From positions 3,902,501-3,966,500 of the forward strand of contig NZ_CP054916.1 of assembly GCF_013364155.1 (NCBI RefSeq): a stretch of DNA of 64,000 nt. Reading direction: 5' to 3'. This document shows positions 42,069 through 51,961 of the stretch, in pieces. Below the pieces are notes generated by a model, which searched no databases, was not told the origin of the DNA, and saw only the letters and a list, made by a program, of their open reading frames with translations. The DNA is from Streptomyces sp. NA02950 (GTDB lineage: Bacteria; Actinomycetota; Actinomycetes; Streptomycetales; Streptomycetaceae). Within the stretch, counting starts at the first letter, position 1; every line of letters starts with the position of its first letter. The translations under genes and the position numbers were made by a program.

Positions 42069-43283
42069 TCAGCCGGACACCCCGCGCCGGGCCCGTCCAC
42101 CGACCCCGTCCACCACTCTGGCCAGCAGTTCGGTCAGATGTCCGTTGACCACCTCGGGGTGCTCGAGGATCACCAGATGACCGGCCTCCTCGACGATCAC
42201 CAGCTCGGCGCCGGGCAGCAGCTCCGCGATGGCCTCGCTGTGCTCCATGGGCGTGATCAGGTCCTTGTCGCCCGCCAGCACCAGCACCGGCACCCCGTCG
42301 AAGTGCGGCAGCGCCGCGGCCTTGTCATGGGCGACGAACGCCGGATAGAACTCCGCGACCACATCGATCGGGGTGGCCTCGATCAGCCGCTCCGCGAACC
42401 GCGCGACGCCGGGGTCCACGTCCTTCGAGCCGAACGAATAGCGCTTGATCAGCCCGGCGAAGAGATCGGCGGTGGCCCGGCGGCCCCGCTCGACCAGTTC
42501 CACCTGCCAGCCCAACGCCTTCAGCAGCCCCGGCAGCACCCTGCGCACCGCGTTCACCCCGACGACCGGCAGACCGAAGCTGACCTCGCCGAGGCGGCCC
42601 GCCGAGGTGCCGAGGAACGCCACGCCGACCACCCGCTCCCGCACCAGCTCGGGGTACTGCGCGGCCAGCGCCATCATCGTCATGCCGCCCATGGAGTGGC
42701 CGACCAGCACCAGCGGGCCCTCGGGCGCCGCGGCGTCGATGACCGCCTTCAGATCGCGGCCGAGCTGGTCGATGGTGAGCGCGTCACCGTCGGCCTGGGC
42801 GCAGCCGCGCGCCGAGCGGCCGTGGCAGCGCTGGTCCCAGTAGACGGTGCGGGCCACCTCGCGCAGCGCGGAGCGCTGGAAGTGCCAGGAGTCCTGGGCG
42901 AGGCAGTAGCCATGGCTGAAGATCAGGGTGACGGGGGCGGGCGTGGCCTTGCGGCCGAACCGCCGCTTGCGCCGGGACGGTGCGGGCGCGGGGCTCTCCC
43001 GGACCTCTTCGACCTCGTAATACAGCTCGGTGCCGTCGTCGGCGACCGCCGTACCGGGGGTGCCGCGCAGCGTGCCGTACGGGCCCTCGGCGTCCAGCGC
43101 GAGCCGCGCCTTGCGGCGTACGCCGCGGCCGACCGTGAGGCGCTCCACCGCGACGCCCGCCGCCGCTCCGGCCGCGAGGACGCCGATCGCGGCGCCCGCG
43201 AACCCGGCCCCGCGCTTCCAGCTCACGGCTGTGGCCCCCGCCGCGACCCGTGTCGCCATCTGTGCCGTGCTGTCGTCGCCCAT
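42069..43283 (-). CDS. Alpha/beta hydrolase, membrane-anchored
   Basis: A 404-residue hydrolase. A hydrophobic N-terminal segment (about residues 25-45) suggests anchoring or export. The oxyanion region is LIFSHGYCLAQDSW, the nucleophile elbow GHSMGG (Ser about 192), and a late Asp and His (VLAGDKDLIT; EAGHLVILEHP) complete the triad. A member of the conserved gene between alr and tsaE in Streptomyces. Substrate unknown. Only 2 bp separate it from alr. Confidence 0.9.
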   Translation of the reverse strand: MGDDSTAQMATRVAAGATAVSWKRGAGFAGAAIGVLAAGAAAGVAVERLTVGRGVRRKARLALDAEGPYGTLRGTPGTAVADDGTELYYEVEEVRESPAPAPSRRKRRFGRKATPAPVTLIFSHGYCLAQDSWHFQRSALREVARTVYWDQRCHGRSARGCAQADGDALTIDQLGRDLKAVIDAAAPEGPLVLVGHSMGGMTMMALAAQYPELVRERVVGVAFLGTSAGRLGEVSFGLPVVGVNAVRRVLPGLLKALGWQVELVERGRRATADLFAGLIKRYSFGSKDVDPGVARFAERLIEATPIDVVAEFYPAFVAHDKAAALPHFDGVPVLVLAGDKDLITPMEHSEAIAELLPGAELVIVEEAGHLVILEHPEVVNGHLTELLARVVDGVGGRARRGVSG

Positions 43284-43285
43284 GG

Positions 43286-44440
43286 TCAGATCCCTGTGCC
43301 CCCCGAATGACCTACATAAACGCGTGGGACCCGGGAACCCACACGGGTGACGATCTCGTACGCGATCGTGCCCGCGGCACGTGCCCAGTCCTCGGCGGTC
43401 GGCTCGCCCCGGTCGCCGGGCCCGAAGAGCACCGCCTCATCGCCCTCCGCCGCGCTGTCGCCGCCGAGGTCCACCACGAACTGGTCCATGGCCACGGTGC
43501 CCGCGATCGTCCGCCACTTCCCCGCGACCAGCACCGGGCCGGTCCCCGAGGCATGGCGCGGGATGCCGTCCGCGTAGCCGACCGGCACCAGGGCGAGGGT
43601 CGTCGCGCCCGGGGTGACATAGCGGTGGCCGTAGGAGACCCCGTGTCCGCCCGGCACCCGCTTGACCGAGGCGAGCGAGGCGGACAGCGTCATCACCGGC
43701 CGCAGTCCGAAATCGGCGGGCACGCCGAGCTCGGGGCTCGGCGAGATGCCGTAGGTGGCGATGCCGGTCCGGACGAGGTCGAAGTGGGACGCGGGGAGGG
43801 TCAGGGTGGCGGGGGAGTTGGCCAGATGGCGCACCTCCGGCCGCAGCCCGGCCCGCTCGGCGTGCGCGACCATCTCGCGGAAGGAGGTCAGCTGGGCCTC
43901 GATGGAGGGGTGGCCGGGCTCGTCGGCGCAGGCGAAGTGGGACCACAGACCGGTCACCCGCACGGTGCCCTCCGCCTCGGCGGCGCGGGCCGCGGCGACC
44001 AGCTCGGGCCAGTCGGCGGGCTGGCAGCCGCTGCGGCCGAGACCGGTGTCGGCCTTCAGCTGGAGCCGGGCGGTCCGGCCGCAGGCGCGGGCCGCGGCGA
44101 CGGCCTCCCGCAGCGCCCACAGTCCGCTGGCCGAAACGTCGATGTCCGCCTCGATCGCCTCCCGCCAGGGGCCGCCGGGCGTCCACAGCCAGCACATCAG
44201 CCGACCGGTGTCACCCGCCGCGCGCAGGGCGAGCGCCTCCTGGGGCGTGGCGGTGCCCAGCCAGCCGGCACCGGCCTCGCGGGCGGCGCGCGCGCAGGGC
44301 AGCGCGCCGTGGCCGTAGCCGTCCGACTTGACGACGGTCATCAGCCCGGCGGTGGGCGCCGCGGCACGCAGCGCCCGAACGTTGTCCCGCAGGGCGGCCA
44401 GATCGACCACGGCACGGGCGCGCATCGGTGTCTCGTCCAT
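43286..44440 (-). CDS. alr: Alanine racemase
   Basis: A 384-residue fold-type III PLP enzyme making D-alanine for peptidoglycan. The PLP lysine lies in VVKSDGYGHGA (about residue 40), and the second catalytic Tyr in HGVSYGHRYVT (about 280). The barrel and C-terminal beta domain have the usual size. First gene of the alr-hydrolase-tsaE operon; divergent from the nnr fusion (start 44524) across 83 bp. Confidence 0.96.
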   Translation of the reverse strand: MDETPMRARAVVDLAALRDNVRALRAAAPTAGLMTVVKSDGYGHGALPCARAAREAGAGWLGTATPQEALALRAAGDTGRLMCWLWTPGGPWREAIEADIDVSASGLWALREAVAAARACGRTARLQLKADTGLGRSGCQPADWPELVAAARAAEAEGTVRVTGLWSHFACADEPGHPSIEAQLTSFREMVAHAERAGLRPEVRHLANSPATLTLPASHFDLVRTGIATYGISPSPELGVPADFGLRPVMTLSASLASVKRVPGGHGVSYGHRYVTPGATTLALVPVGYADGIPRHASGTGPVLVAGKWRTIAGTVAMDQFVVDLGGDSAAEGDEAVLFGPGDRGEPTAEDWARAAGTIAYEIVTRVGSRVPRVYVGHSGGTGI

Positions 44441-44523
44441 CCCCGTCAGTCTCTCAGGCCGGACGGCCGACCGGGGTGTGTGCTTTCCCGCACGGAGTGC
44501 CTTCCGTTCGGGAGACTGTGACC

Positions 44524-45969
44524 ATGAGGACTGCCTACAGCGTCGAGACCGTACGGGCCGCGGAGCGGGAGTTGATGGCGCGGCTGCCCGACGGAGCGCT
44601 CATGCAGCGCGCCGCGGCCGGACTGGCCGCGGCCTGCGCCGATCTGCTGCGCCGGGTGTCCGGGGCCCGGGTGGCCGTGCTGACCGGAAGCGGGGACAAC
44701 GGAGGCGACGCGCTCTACGCGGGGGCCCGGCTGGCCCGCCGCGGCGCCGGGGTCACGGCGGTGCTGCTGGCCCCGGACCGGGCCCATCCCGGGGGCCTGC
44801 GCGCGCTGCTCGCCGCGGGCGGACGGTCCGTACCGGCCGGCGACGACCGCGCCGAACCGGCCCTGGCCCGCGCCGAACTGGTGCTGGACGGGATCGTGGG
44901 CATCGGCGGCAAGGGCGGGCTGCGGGCCGAGGCGGAACGGCTGACCCGGGCGGTGCGCGGCACGGTCGTCGCCGTGGACCTGCCGAGCGGGGTGGACGCC
45001 GACACCGGGGAGGTGAAGGGCGCGGCGGTGCGCGCCGACGCCACCGTCACCTTCGGTACGTACAAGCCGGGCCTGCTGATCGACCCCGCCCGGACCCACG
45101 CGGGAGCGCTGCGGCTGATCGGCATCGGCCTGGAGCCGCATCTGCCGCCGGTCCCGGACGCGGAGGCGCTCCAGCACGAGGACGTGGCGGCGCTGCTGCC
45201 CCGGCCCTCGGCGGAGAGCGACAAGTACCGGCGCGGGGTGGTCGGCGTCGTGGCGGGCTCCGCCCGCTACCCGGGCGCCGCGGTGCTGGCCGTCGCGGGC
45301 GCGCTGCGCGGAGGTGCGGGGGCGGTGCGCTATGTGGGCCCGGCGGCCGACGCGGTCATCGCGCGCTTCCCCGAGACGCTGGTGCACTCCGGTCCCCCGG
45401 CCAAGGCGGGCCGGGTGCAGGCATGGGCCGTCGGCCCCGGCCTCGGCGATGGCGCGGCCGCCCGGCACTCGCTGGAGGACGTGCTCGCCTCCGACGTCCC
45501 CGTCCTGGTGGACGCCGACGGGCTGCGCCTGCTGCCGCCCGGCGACCTGCGCGGACGCGCGGCGCCCACGGTGCTGACCCCGCACGCGGGCGAGGCCGCG
45601 GCGCTGCTCGGTGTCTCCCGCGAGGAGGTGGAGTCCGGGCGGCTGGCGGCGGTGCGGGAGCTGGCCGCGCGCTACGGCGCGACAGTGCTCCTCAAGGGGT
45701 CCACCACCCTGGTCGCGGGCGAGACGGGGCCGGTGCGGGTCAACCCCACCGGGACCGGCTGGCTGGCCACCGCGGGAAGCGGAGATGTGCTGTCCGGGCT
45801 GACCGGCTCCCTGCTCGCGGCGGGCCTCGCCGCCCCCGACGCGGCCTCGGCCGGCGCCTACCTCCACGGCCTGGCGGCCCGCCGCGCGGCAGGCGCGCAG
45901 GGCGCGCCGATCGCGGCGTACGACGTGGCGACGGCGCTGGCGGAGGCATGGCGGGACGTCACGGCGTGA
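44524..45969 (+). CDS. nnr: Bifunctional NAD(P)H-hydrate epimerase / ADP-dependent dehydratase
   Basis: A 481-residue fusion that repairs damaged NADHX/NADPHX. The N-terminal YjeF_N domain (about residues 1-210) is the epimerase with TGSGDNGGDALY and DLPSGVDADTG. The C-terminal carbohydrate-kinase-like domain (about 225-470) is the dehydratase with VGPGLG, LTPHAGE, and NPTGTGWLATAGSGDVLSG. Start ATG at 44524. Monocistronic as far as seen. Confidence 0.95.
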   Translation: MRTAYSVETVRAAERELMARLPDGALMQRAAAGLAAACADLLRRVSGARVAVLTGSGDNGGDALYAGARLARRGAGVTAVLLAPDRAHPGGLRALLAAGGRSVPAGDDRAEPALARAELVLDGIVGIGGKGGLRAEAERLTRAVRGTVVAVDLPSGVDADTGEVKGAAVRADATVTFGTYKPGLLIDPARTHAGALRLIGIGLEPHLPPVPDAEALQHEDVAALLPRPSAESDKYRRGVVGVVAGSARYPGAAVLAVAGALRGGAGAVRYVGPAADAVIARFPETLVHSGPPAKAGRVQAWAVGPGLGDGAAARHSLEDVLASDVPVLVDADGLRLLPPGDLRGRAAPTVLTPHAGEAAALLGVSREEVESGRLAAVRELAARYGATVLLKGSTTLVAGETGPVRVNPTGTGWLATAGSGDVLSGLTGSLLAAGLAAPDAASAGAYLHGLAARRAAGAQGAPIAAYDVATALAEAWRDVTA

Positions 45970-46321
45970 CGGCGCGGGGCGCGAAGACCGGTGGAGGGCC
46001 CGGCCCCGTACCGTCACGCCTCGCCCCGTGGCCGGAGCCGACCGCCCCGCCGGCCCCGGCCGCCGGAGGCCCGCGCCCCGCGTCGAAGTCCTCGGGGACA
46101 CCGCCCTGCTGGAGCTGTGGCTGACGCGGACCGGCTTCGGGCTGGAGTGACCGGGGCCGCCGCGGCGGGTCTCCACGGCTACCCGGGCCTCCGGTGCGGT
46201 TCGGTTGCGCCCCGATGGGGCGCGGGGCCGTGTCGATGTGCGGCTCCGCCGCGTGGGCGCGACCGGCCACGGCGCGGCCGCGGACGAACGACCGCACCTG
46301 GCGGCACTTCCCGCGGAGCGC
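45970..46321. other. Gene-free gap after nnr
   Basis: 352 bp without a convincing gene. A short plus-strand stretch (about 46080-46150) reads VEVLGDTALLELWLTRTGFGLE before a stop, with protein-like composition, and may be the remnant of a decayed gene. No promoter or terminator is placed with confidence. Confidence 0.3.
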
Positions 46322-47221
46322 TCAGAGCTGGCGCAGATGGTCCCGCAGGGTCCGGGCGACCTGCGCCATCAGGGCCTCGGCGCCGGGCTGCCGGCTGGCG
46401 GGCACGACGGACTCGGTCAGTACGGCGACGGCGAAGCTCTGGCCGTCGGCGTGCTCCACCACACCGATCTCATGGCGCAGGTTGAGGAGGGTGCCGGTCT
46501 TGGAGGACCAGGTGGCGGCGTCCGAACCGAAGTCCGGGGCGAGGCGGTGCCGCATCAGGTTGTGGGCCATCAGACCGCGTACCCGCATCGCCACCTCGGG
46601 GTGGATCGCCGACGGTGTCCACAGGGCTTGCAGCAGATCGGCCCAGGCGCGGGCGCTGCCGGTGTTGGCGCGGGTGGTGTCGAGCTGCGGCACCCGGTGG
46701 CCGCGGCCGGAGGTGCCCGCGTCGATGGCGAGGGCGTGGGCGAGATGGGCCTGTGCGCTGTCGAAGCGCTCCTCCGGGGTGTCGGACAGCTCCCGCATGG
46801 TGTGCCGCACGGTGATGCCGTGCAGACCGAGTTCCTGGAGGATCTCCGCGACCCGGTCGGGCGGGGTGAGGTCGAACAGCGCGTCGGCGGCCGTTCCGTC
46901 GCTGACGCAGGTGCTCAGATAGACCAGGTCGTCCACGGCGATCCGGGCAGGGTGGCGGAACCGGCTCAGCCCGGTCGGACCGGGTGTGGTGATCCGCCCG
47001 GGCCGCACCTCCAGCGTTGCCGCCCCGTCGAGTTCACCGCGCCGGATGCGCTCGGCCGTCGCCAGCGCCAGCGGGACCTTCACCAGGGAGGCGGACGGCA
47101 GTTGGGCGTCCGGTTCGAGGCCCAGCTCCTCGCCGGTGTGCAGATCCCGGACCAGCAGATAGCCGCGCAGACCGCCGTCGCGCAGTTGTCCGCGCATCGC
47201 GCGCAGCAGCGCCTCGGTCAT
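46322..47221 (-). CDS. Serine hydrolase, class A beta-lactamase-like (BlaB-type)
   Basis: A 299-residue penicillin-recognising protein without an evident signal peptide. It shows the SxxK motif Ser45-Lys48 (PSASLVK), SDG in place of SDN (about residue 107) and SSKTGTL (about 235). From memory, in Streptomyces cacaoi a LysR gene blaA and a serine-hydrolase-like blaB are co-transcribed and both needed to express the divergent blaL beta-lactamase. Size, order and orientation here match blaB. The intracellular look fits a regulatory, not secreted, role. Confidence 0.82.
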   Translation of the reverse strand: MTEALLRAMRGQLRDGGLRGYLLVRDLHTGEELGLEPDAQLPSASLVKVPLALATAERIRRGELDGAATLEVRPGRITTPGPTGLSRFRHPARIAVDDLVYLSTCVSDGTAADALFDLTPPDRVAEILQELGLHGITVRHTMRELSDTPEERFDSAQAHLAHALAIDAGTSGRGHRVPQLDTTRANTGSARAWADLLQALWTPSAIHPEVAMRVRGLMAHNLMRHRLAPDFGSDAATWSSKTGTLLNLRHEIGVVEHADGQSFAVAVLTESVVPASRQPGAEALMAQVARTLRDHLRQL

Positions 47222-48120
47222 GCCCCGGCCCCCTCGGTGGACGGTACGGCGCCGAGGCAGCGCGCTATCGCGTCGCCCAGGCGGGCCTGGATGTGCCGGG
47301 GGTTACCTGCCGCGGCGGCGGTGACGGCGTAGCCCCGGGCGATCGTGAGCTCGCCGAGGGGCCGCCAGCTCAGGGCCAGTTCCCGGGCCTGGGCGGGTGA
47401 GCACAGCAGCAGGTCGTCGGAGCACAGGACGTCCGCAGCGGCGGTCGTGAGGTCCTCGGCGACCACGAGCTGGGCGGGCCGCAGCCCGACGGCGTCCCGC
47501 AGCCGGGTCAGCGGATCGCGGATGTGCGGTACGTCGTCCTCCGGCTGGATCCGGATCCGGCGGGGCGGGCCGGGGGCGCCCCGGCCCATCCGCAGGGTCT
47601 CGAGGTAGACGCGCTTCACCCCGGGGTCCCGGACCCCGGCCAGCCCGAGCGGCACCGACCACAGGGCCTCGTCCGGCGGCACCGGCAGCAGGGCGGCCCG
47701 CACCTGCTGGGAGCGGACGAGCTCCTCCCGCCGCCGCGGCGGCGCGGCCCGGAGATCGAGTGTGACACCGTGCCCCCGCGCGTCGGCCACCAGCCGGGCG
47801 AGGTCGACGGTGGAGCAGATCCCGGGCATCGCCAGCCGCCACGGCTTGCGCTTGGCGGCCTCCGCCTCATGGTGCAGCACATCGGCCGCCAGGACGAGCT
47901 GCCGGGCCGCGGGGAGCAGTTCCCGGCCGAAGGGGGTGAGCACGGCCCGCCGCGAGGTGCGCTCGAACAGCCGCTCGCCGAAGTGCGCCTCCAGGGCGGC
48001 GATCCGGCGGCTGGCCACCGGCTGGGACATCCGGGCGGCGGCCGCCCCGACCGTGAAACCGCCGCGCTCGCTCACGCTCACAAACGCGCGGCACGCCCCC
48101 ACCAGATCCACAGCCGCCAT
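47218..48120 (-). CDS. LysR-family regulator, BlaA-type
   Basis: A 300-residue LysR regulator: N-terminal winged HTH (GGFTVGAAAARMSQPVASRRIAALE) and an effector domain. Its stop overlaps the serine-hydrolase start (ATGA). With the divergent class A beta-lactamase at 48642 it forms the blaB-blaA / blaL layout described in S. cacaoi. The start is uncertain: the ATG at 48120 has no ribosome site, because a MITE-like repeat ends only 3 bp upstream of it; the GTG at 48111 is an alternative. The native leader appears lost. Confidence 0.85.
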   Translation of the reverse strand: MAAVDLVGACRAFVSVSERGGFTVGAAAARMSQPVASRRIAALEAHFGERLFERTSRRAVLTPFGRELLPAARQLVLAADVLHHEAEAAKRKPWRLAMPGICSTVDLARLVADARGHGVTLDLRAAPPRRREELVRSQQVRAALLPVPPDEALWSVPLGLAGVRDPGVKRVYLETLRMGRGAPGPPRRIRIQPEDDVPHIRDPLTRLRDAVGLRPAQLVVAEDLTTAAADVLCSDDLLLCSPAQARELALSWRPLGELTIARGYAVTAAAAGNPRHIQARLGDAIARCLGAVPSTEGAGA

Positions 48121-48122
48121 TC

Positions 48123-48290
48123 TAGGGCCCGTCTTCAAAGGGGCCGCCCTGCTCCCGACGCCTGGCACGGCACCTCGCTGCGTTGTCGGAGTCGCCCGAG
48201 TACGCCCAGTACGAGGGCGATCCTTCGCCTTGCGATGTACCGCACCAGACGCCGCTCGCGGCCGGACGCCCCCTTTGAAGACGGGCCCTA
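48123..48290. mobile_element. MITE-like palindromic repeat (copy B)
   Basis: A 168-bp element with perfect 20-bp terminal inverted repeats (TAGGGCCCGTCTTCAAAGGG at 48123-48142; complement at 48271-48290). Its 97-bp core (48157-48253) matches that of copy A at 32634-32730. Non-coding. The left end lies directly before the blaA-type start codon and the right end touches the next repeat element. Confidence 0.82.
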
Positions 48291-48481
48291 GTGCCGCGTC
48301 AGTCAGGGTTGGCCCGGTGGCGAGGCGTCCTGGCGCGTGCGATCGCAAGGCGGCGGGGAAGCCCTCGTAGGGGGCCTGCCCGGGCTTTCGGCCAACGCGG
48401 CGAGAGGGGGCACCTCCCAGCGGTAGCTGGGGGAGCGTGTGCCAGGGCGGCGAGCGGGGCGAACCTGGGCTGACGCGGCAC
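48291..48481. mobile_element. MITE-like repeat with GTGCCGCGTCAG ends
   Basis: About 191 bp with inverted ends: GTGCCGCGTCAG (48291-48302) and its complement (48470-48481), continuing imperfectly (CAGGGTT...AACCTG) for about 15 more bp. Inside is a GCACCTCCCAGCGGTAGC-type hairpin. The same end sequence forms the compact hairpin at 53989-54043. No coding capacity. It abuts copy B, so two elements are nested or adjacent here. Confidence 0.7.
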
Positions 48482-48641
48482 CAGGCCACCGTCATGACGA
48501 ATCGGCATGGAAACCCACAGAACCGCATTGGACCGCATAGCCGCGGACGGCAAGGGTGTTCCACGGAAGTCCTGGAAGTCATCCCATCCGTTCCATCCCC
48601 CTGTGCCCCGTACGACGGGGCCGGTCAGGAGGTCCCGGACC

Positions 48642-49565
48642 ATGCGGCACACCCGCGCCCGACGCGCCCTTCGCGGTGCGCTCGCCACCCTCGTCCTCGT
48701 CGCGCCGACGGCCTGCGGTCAGGACGATTCCCCGGCGCCACCGTCCTCGAAGGCGACCGGACCCACCGGCGCCACGCGGTCGTTCGCCCGCGAATTCAAG
48801 GGCCTGGAGAAGAAGTTCGACGCGCGCCTGGGCGTCTACGCCATCGACACCGGAACCGGGCGGGAGGTGGCGTACCACGACGGCGAACGCTTCGCCTACA
48901 ACTCCACCTTCAAGGCCCTGGCTTGCGGTGTCGTCCTGCGAAAGTACTCGCTCGGCGGGATGGACAAGAAGATCACGTACTCCGAGGACGTTCTGCTCCC
49001 CAACTCGCCCGTGACCGAGAAGCACGTCGCCACCGGGATGACCCTGCGCGAGCTGTGCGACGCCACCATCCGCTACAGCGACAACGCCGCGGCCAACCTG
49101 ATCCTCAGGGAACTCGGCGGACCCAAGGCCCTCGACGCCGCGCTCGAAGACACAGGCGATGATGACGTCACCCGGATGGACCGTCCCGAGCCGTATCTGA
49201 GCCGGTGGGTCCCCGGTGAGACGCGGGACACCACCACTCCTCGGGCGTTCGCCAAGGACCTGCGCGCGTTCGTCCTCGGGGACGTCCTCGGCAAGGACGA
49301 ACGCGCGCAGCTCACCACGTGGCTACGGACCAACAAGACCGGTGACAAGGTCATCAGAGCCGGCGTTCCCAAGGGCTGGGTGGTCGGCGACAAGACCGGA
49401 ACCGGCAGTTACTACGGCGCCCGCAACGACATCGCCGTGGTGTGGCCCCCGGACTCGGCCCCCATCGTGATCGCGATCCTGTCGAACCGCACCGCGAAGG
49501 ACGCCGAGCCCGACGACCGGCTGATCGCGCGGGCGGCCCGGGTGGTGGCCGACACCCTCAGGTAG
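48642..49565 (+). CDS. bla: Class A beta-lactamase, lipoprotein (BlaL-type)
   Basis: A 307-residue serine beta-lactamase. A signal peptide ends in a lipobox-like APTAC motif (Cys about 25). Catalytic motifs: Ser88-x-x-Lys91 (NSTFKAL), SDN (about residue 146), EPYL with the general-base Glu (about 183) and GDKTGTG (about 251). It hydrolyses beta-lactams. The ATG at 48642 follows AGGAGG. Divergent from the blaA-type LysR gene that probably controls it. Confidence 0.95.
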   Translation: MRHTRARRALRGALATLVLVAPTACGQDDSPAPPSSKATGPTGATRSFAREFKGLEKKFDARLGVYAIDTGTGREVAYHDGERFAYNSTFKALACGVVLRKYSLGGMDKKITYSEDVLLPNSPVTEKHVATGMTLRELCDATIRYSDNAAANLILRELGGPKALDAALEDTGDDDVTRMDRPEPYLSRWVPGETRDTTTPRAFAKDLRAFVLGDVLGKDERAQLTTWLRTNKTGDKVIRAGVPKGWVVGDKTGTGSYYGARNDIAVVWPPDSAPIVIAILSNRTAKDAEPDDRLIARAARVVADTLR

Positions 49566-49594
49566 CCCACGCCGCCCCGGACCGGCGGCCGGGG

Positions 49595-49963
49595 TCACCC
49601 CTCGGCGATCACCACCGCGGAGGCGACCCCCGCGTCATGGCTCAGCGAGACATGCCAGCCGCTCACGCCCAGCTCCGCCGCCCGCGCCGCGACCGTACCG
49701 CGGACGGCCAGCCGCGGGCGGCCGGAGTCCTCGGTCAGCACCTCGGCGTCCGTCCAGCGCAGCCCGCTCGGTGCGCCCAGCGACTTGGCCAGCGCCTCCT
49801 TGGCGGCGAACCGGGCGGCGAGCGACGCGATCCCGCGCCGCTCACCGCTCGGCAGGGTCAGCTCGTCCGCCACGAACAGCCGCTCCGCCAGGCCCGGCGT
49901 ACGCCGCAGGGCATCGGCGAAACGGTCGATCTCGGCCACGTCGATACCGACACCGATGATCAC
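49595..49963 (-). CDS. acpS: Holo-[acyl-carrier-protein] synthase
   Basis: A 122-residue AcpS-type phosphopantetheinyl transferase that activates ACP from CoA. Magnesium-binding motif [10 protein letters not shown] at the N terminus and [12 protein letters not shown] (about residues 51-62) are diagnostic. Ten bp downstream of glmS, same strand. Confidence 0.96.
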   Translation of the reverse strand: MIIGVGIDVAEIDRFADALRRTPGLAERLFVADELTLPSGERRGIASLAARFAAKEALAKSLGAPSGLRWTDAEVLTEDSGRPRLAVRGTVAARAAELGVSGWHVSLSHDAGVASAVVIAEG

Positions 49964-49973
49964 GGGATCACGA

Positions 49974-51821
49974 TCACTCGACGGTCACCGACTTGGCCAG
50001 GTTGCGCGGCTGGTCGACCTCGTTGCCGCGCGCGGTCGCCAGCTCGCAGGCGAAGACCTGGAGCGGCACGGTGGCCACCAGCGGCTGGAGCAGGGTCGGG
50101 GTTTCGGGGATCTCGATCAGGTGGTCGGCGTAGGGCACCACCGTCTTGTCGCCGCGCTCGGCGATCACGATCGTGCGGGCACCGCGCGCCCGGATCTCCT
50201 GGATATTGGAGACGATCTTGTCGTGGAGCACCGACCGCCCACGCGGCGACGGCACCACGACGACCACCGGGACGTCCTGCTCGATCAGCGCGATCGGGCC
50301 GTGCTTCAGCTCACCGGCCGCGAAGCCCTCGGCGTGCATGTACGCCAGTTCCTTGAGCTTGAGCGCACCCTCCAGCGCCACGGGGTAGCCCACATGGCGC
50401 CCGAGGAAGAGCACCGTGTTCTTGTCGGCGAGGCCGCGGGCCAGCTCACGCACCGGCTCCATCGTCTCCAGGACCTGTTCCACCTGGGTGGCGATCTCCG
50501 ACAGCTCGCGGATCACCGAGAGGATCTCGTCGCCCCACTTGGTGCCGCGCACCTGCCCCAGGTACAGCGCCACCAGATAGCAGGCCACCAGCTGGGTGAG
50601 GAACGCCTTGGTCGAGGCGACCGCGACCTCCGGTCCGGCGTGGGTGTAGAGCACCGCGTCCGACTCGCGCGGAATCGTCGAGCCGTTGGTGTTGCAGATC
50701 GCCAGCACCTTGGCGCCCTGCTCACGGGCGTGCCGCAGCGCCATCAGGGTGTCCATGGTCTCGCCGGACTGCGAGATGGCGATCACCAGGGTGCGCTGGT
50801 CCAGGATCGGGTCCCGGTAGCGGAACTCGCTCGCCAGCTCCGTCTCGCAGGGGATCCGCGTCCAGTGCTCGATGGCGTACTTCGCGATCATCCCGGCGTG
50901 GTACGCGGTCCCGCACGCGACGATCACGACCTTGCTGACCTCGCGCAGTACGGAGGCGGGGATCCGCACCTCGTCCAGACAGAGGTTGCCGGAGAGGTCG
51001 ATCCGGCCGAGGAGGGTGTCCGCGACGGCCTTCGGCTGCTCGGCGATCTCCTTGAGCATGAAGTAGTCGTAGCCGCCCTTCTCGGCGGCGGAGGCGTCCC
51101 AGTCCACGTGGTACGGCCGGACCTCGGCGGGCGCCCCGTCGAAGTCGGTGACCGTCACCCCGTCGCGGCGGGCCTCCACGACCTGGTCCTGGCCCAGCTC
51201 GATGGCCTCACGGGTGTGCGCGATGAAAGCGGCCACATCGGAGGCGAGGAACGCCTCGTCCTCGCCGACCCCGACCACCAGCGGCGAGTTCCGGCGCGCC
51301 CCGACCACCACATCGGGCGCGTCCGCGTGCACCGCGACCAGGGTGAAGGCGCCCTCCAGCCGACGGCACACCTGGCGCATCGCCTCGGCCAGGTCGCCGC
51401 AGGAGGAGAAGGACTCGGCCAGCAGATGCGCCACGACCTCGGTGTCGGTCTCCGAGGTGAGCTCATGGCCGCGCTCGGCCAACTCGGCGCGCAGCACCGC
51501 GAAGTTCTCGATGATGCCGTTGTGGACGACGGAGACCCGCCCCGCGTTGTCCAGGTGCGGATGGGCGTTGGCGTCGGTCGGACCGCCGTGGGTGGCCCAC
51601 CGGGTGTGGCCGATCCCGGTGCCCCCGCTGGGCAGCGGCCGGTCGGCCAGCTCCTTCTCCAGGTTGGCGAGCTTGCCCGCCTTCTTGGCGGAGGCCAGCC
51701 CGCCGTCGGCGAGCACGGCCACCCCGGCCGAGTCATAGCCGCGGTACTCGAGCCGCTTGAGACCGGCCAGGACGACATCGAGGGCGGACTGCCCTCCCAC
51801 ATAACCAACGATTCCGCACAT
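49974..51821 (-). CDS. glmS: Glutamine-fructose-6-phosphate aminotransferase (isomerising)
   Basis: A 615-residue GlmS that makes glucosamine-6-phosphate, first step to UDP-GlcNAc. The mature N-terminal Cys nucleophile (MCGIVGYVG) is present, followed by a class II glutaminase domain (1-230) and two SIS sugar-isomerase domains. C-terminal [13 protein letters not shown] is canonical. The ATG at 51821 is fixed by the catalytic Cys. Confidence 0.97.
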   Translation of the reverse strand: MCGIVGYVGGQSALDVVLAGLKRLEYRGYDSAGVAVLADGGLASAKKAGKLANLEKELADRPLPSGGTGIGHTRWATHGGPTDANAHPHLDNAGRVSVVHNGIIENFAVLRAELAERGHELTSETDTEVVAHLLAESFSSCGDLAEAMRQVCRRLEGAFTLVAVHADAPDVVVGARRNSPLVVGVGEDEAFLASDVAAFIAHTREAIELGQDQVVEARRDGVTVTDFDGAPAEVRPYHVDWDASAAEKGGYDYFMLKEIAEQPKAVADTLLGRIDLSGNLCLDEVRIPASVLREVSKVVIVACGTAYHAGMIAKYAIEHWTRIPCETELASEFRYRDPILDQRTLVIAISQSGETMDTLMALRHAREQGAKVLAICNTNGSTIPRESDAVLYTHAGPEVAVASTKAFLTQLVACYLVALYLGQVRGTKWGDEILSVIRELSEIATQVEQVLETMEPVRELARGLADKNTVLFLGRHVGYPVALEGALKLKELAYMHAEGFAAGELKHGPIALIEQDVPVVVVVPSPRGRSVLHDKIVSNIQEIRARGARTIVIAERGDKTVVPYADHLIEIPETPTLLQPLVATVPLQVFACELATARGNEVDQPRNLAKSVTVE

Positions 51822-51961
51822 GGAGGCAGCGTACGACCCGCGCCTCCGGTGGCGGACGACGGCCCGCGCGTCGCGTATGCCGTGCCGGTCCCCTGCCGGG
51901 GTGACCGACCCCACGCCTCCTCCCGCCCCACTCTTCCGGGTCCAACCCCGACAATGAGGGT

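Larger units (their letters stand above)
48121..48641. promoter_or_regulatory. Divergent blaA-blaL control region, mostly repeat DNA
   Basis: 521 bp between the LysR and beta-lactamase starts. About 360 bp (48123-48481) is two MITE-like elements; only about 160 bp (48482-48641) next to blaL looks native. BlaA-type T-N11-A binding sites could not be placed by eye. Confidence 0.6.

Noticed and set aside
45970..46321. A protein-coding gene in the gap after nnr
   Set aside because: Open frames are short with shadow composition; only a small protein-like stretch near 46080-46150 is visible, too little to call a pseudogene.
48294..48480. A small coding gene in the second MITE-like repeat
   Set aside because: Sequence is palindromic and repeated; its open frames have no start signals and composition of structural repeats.
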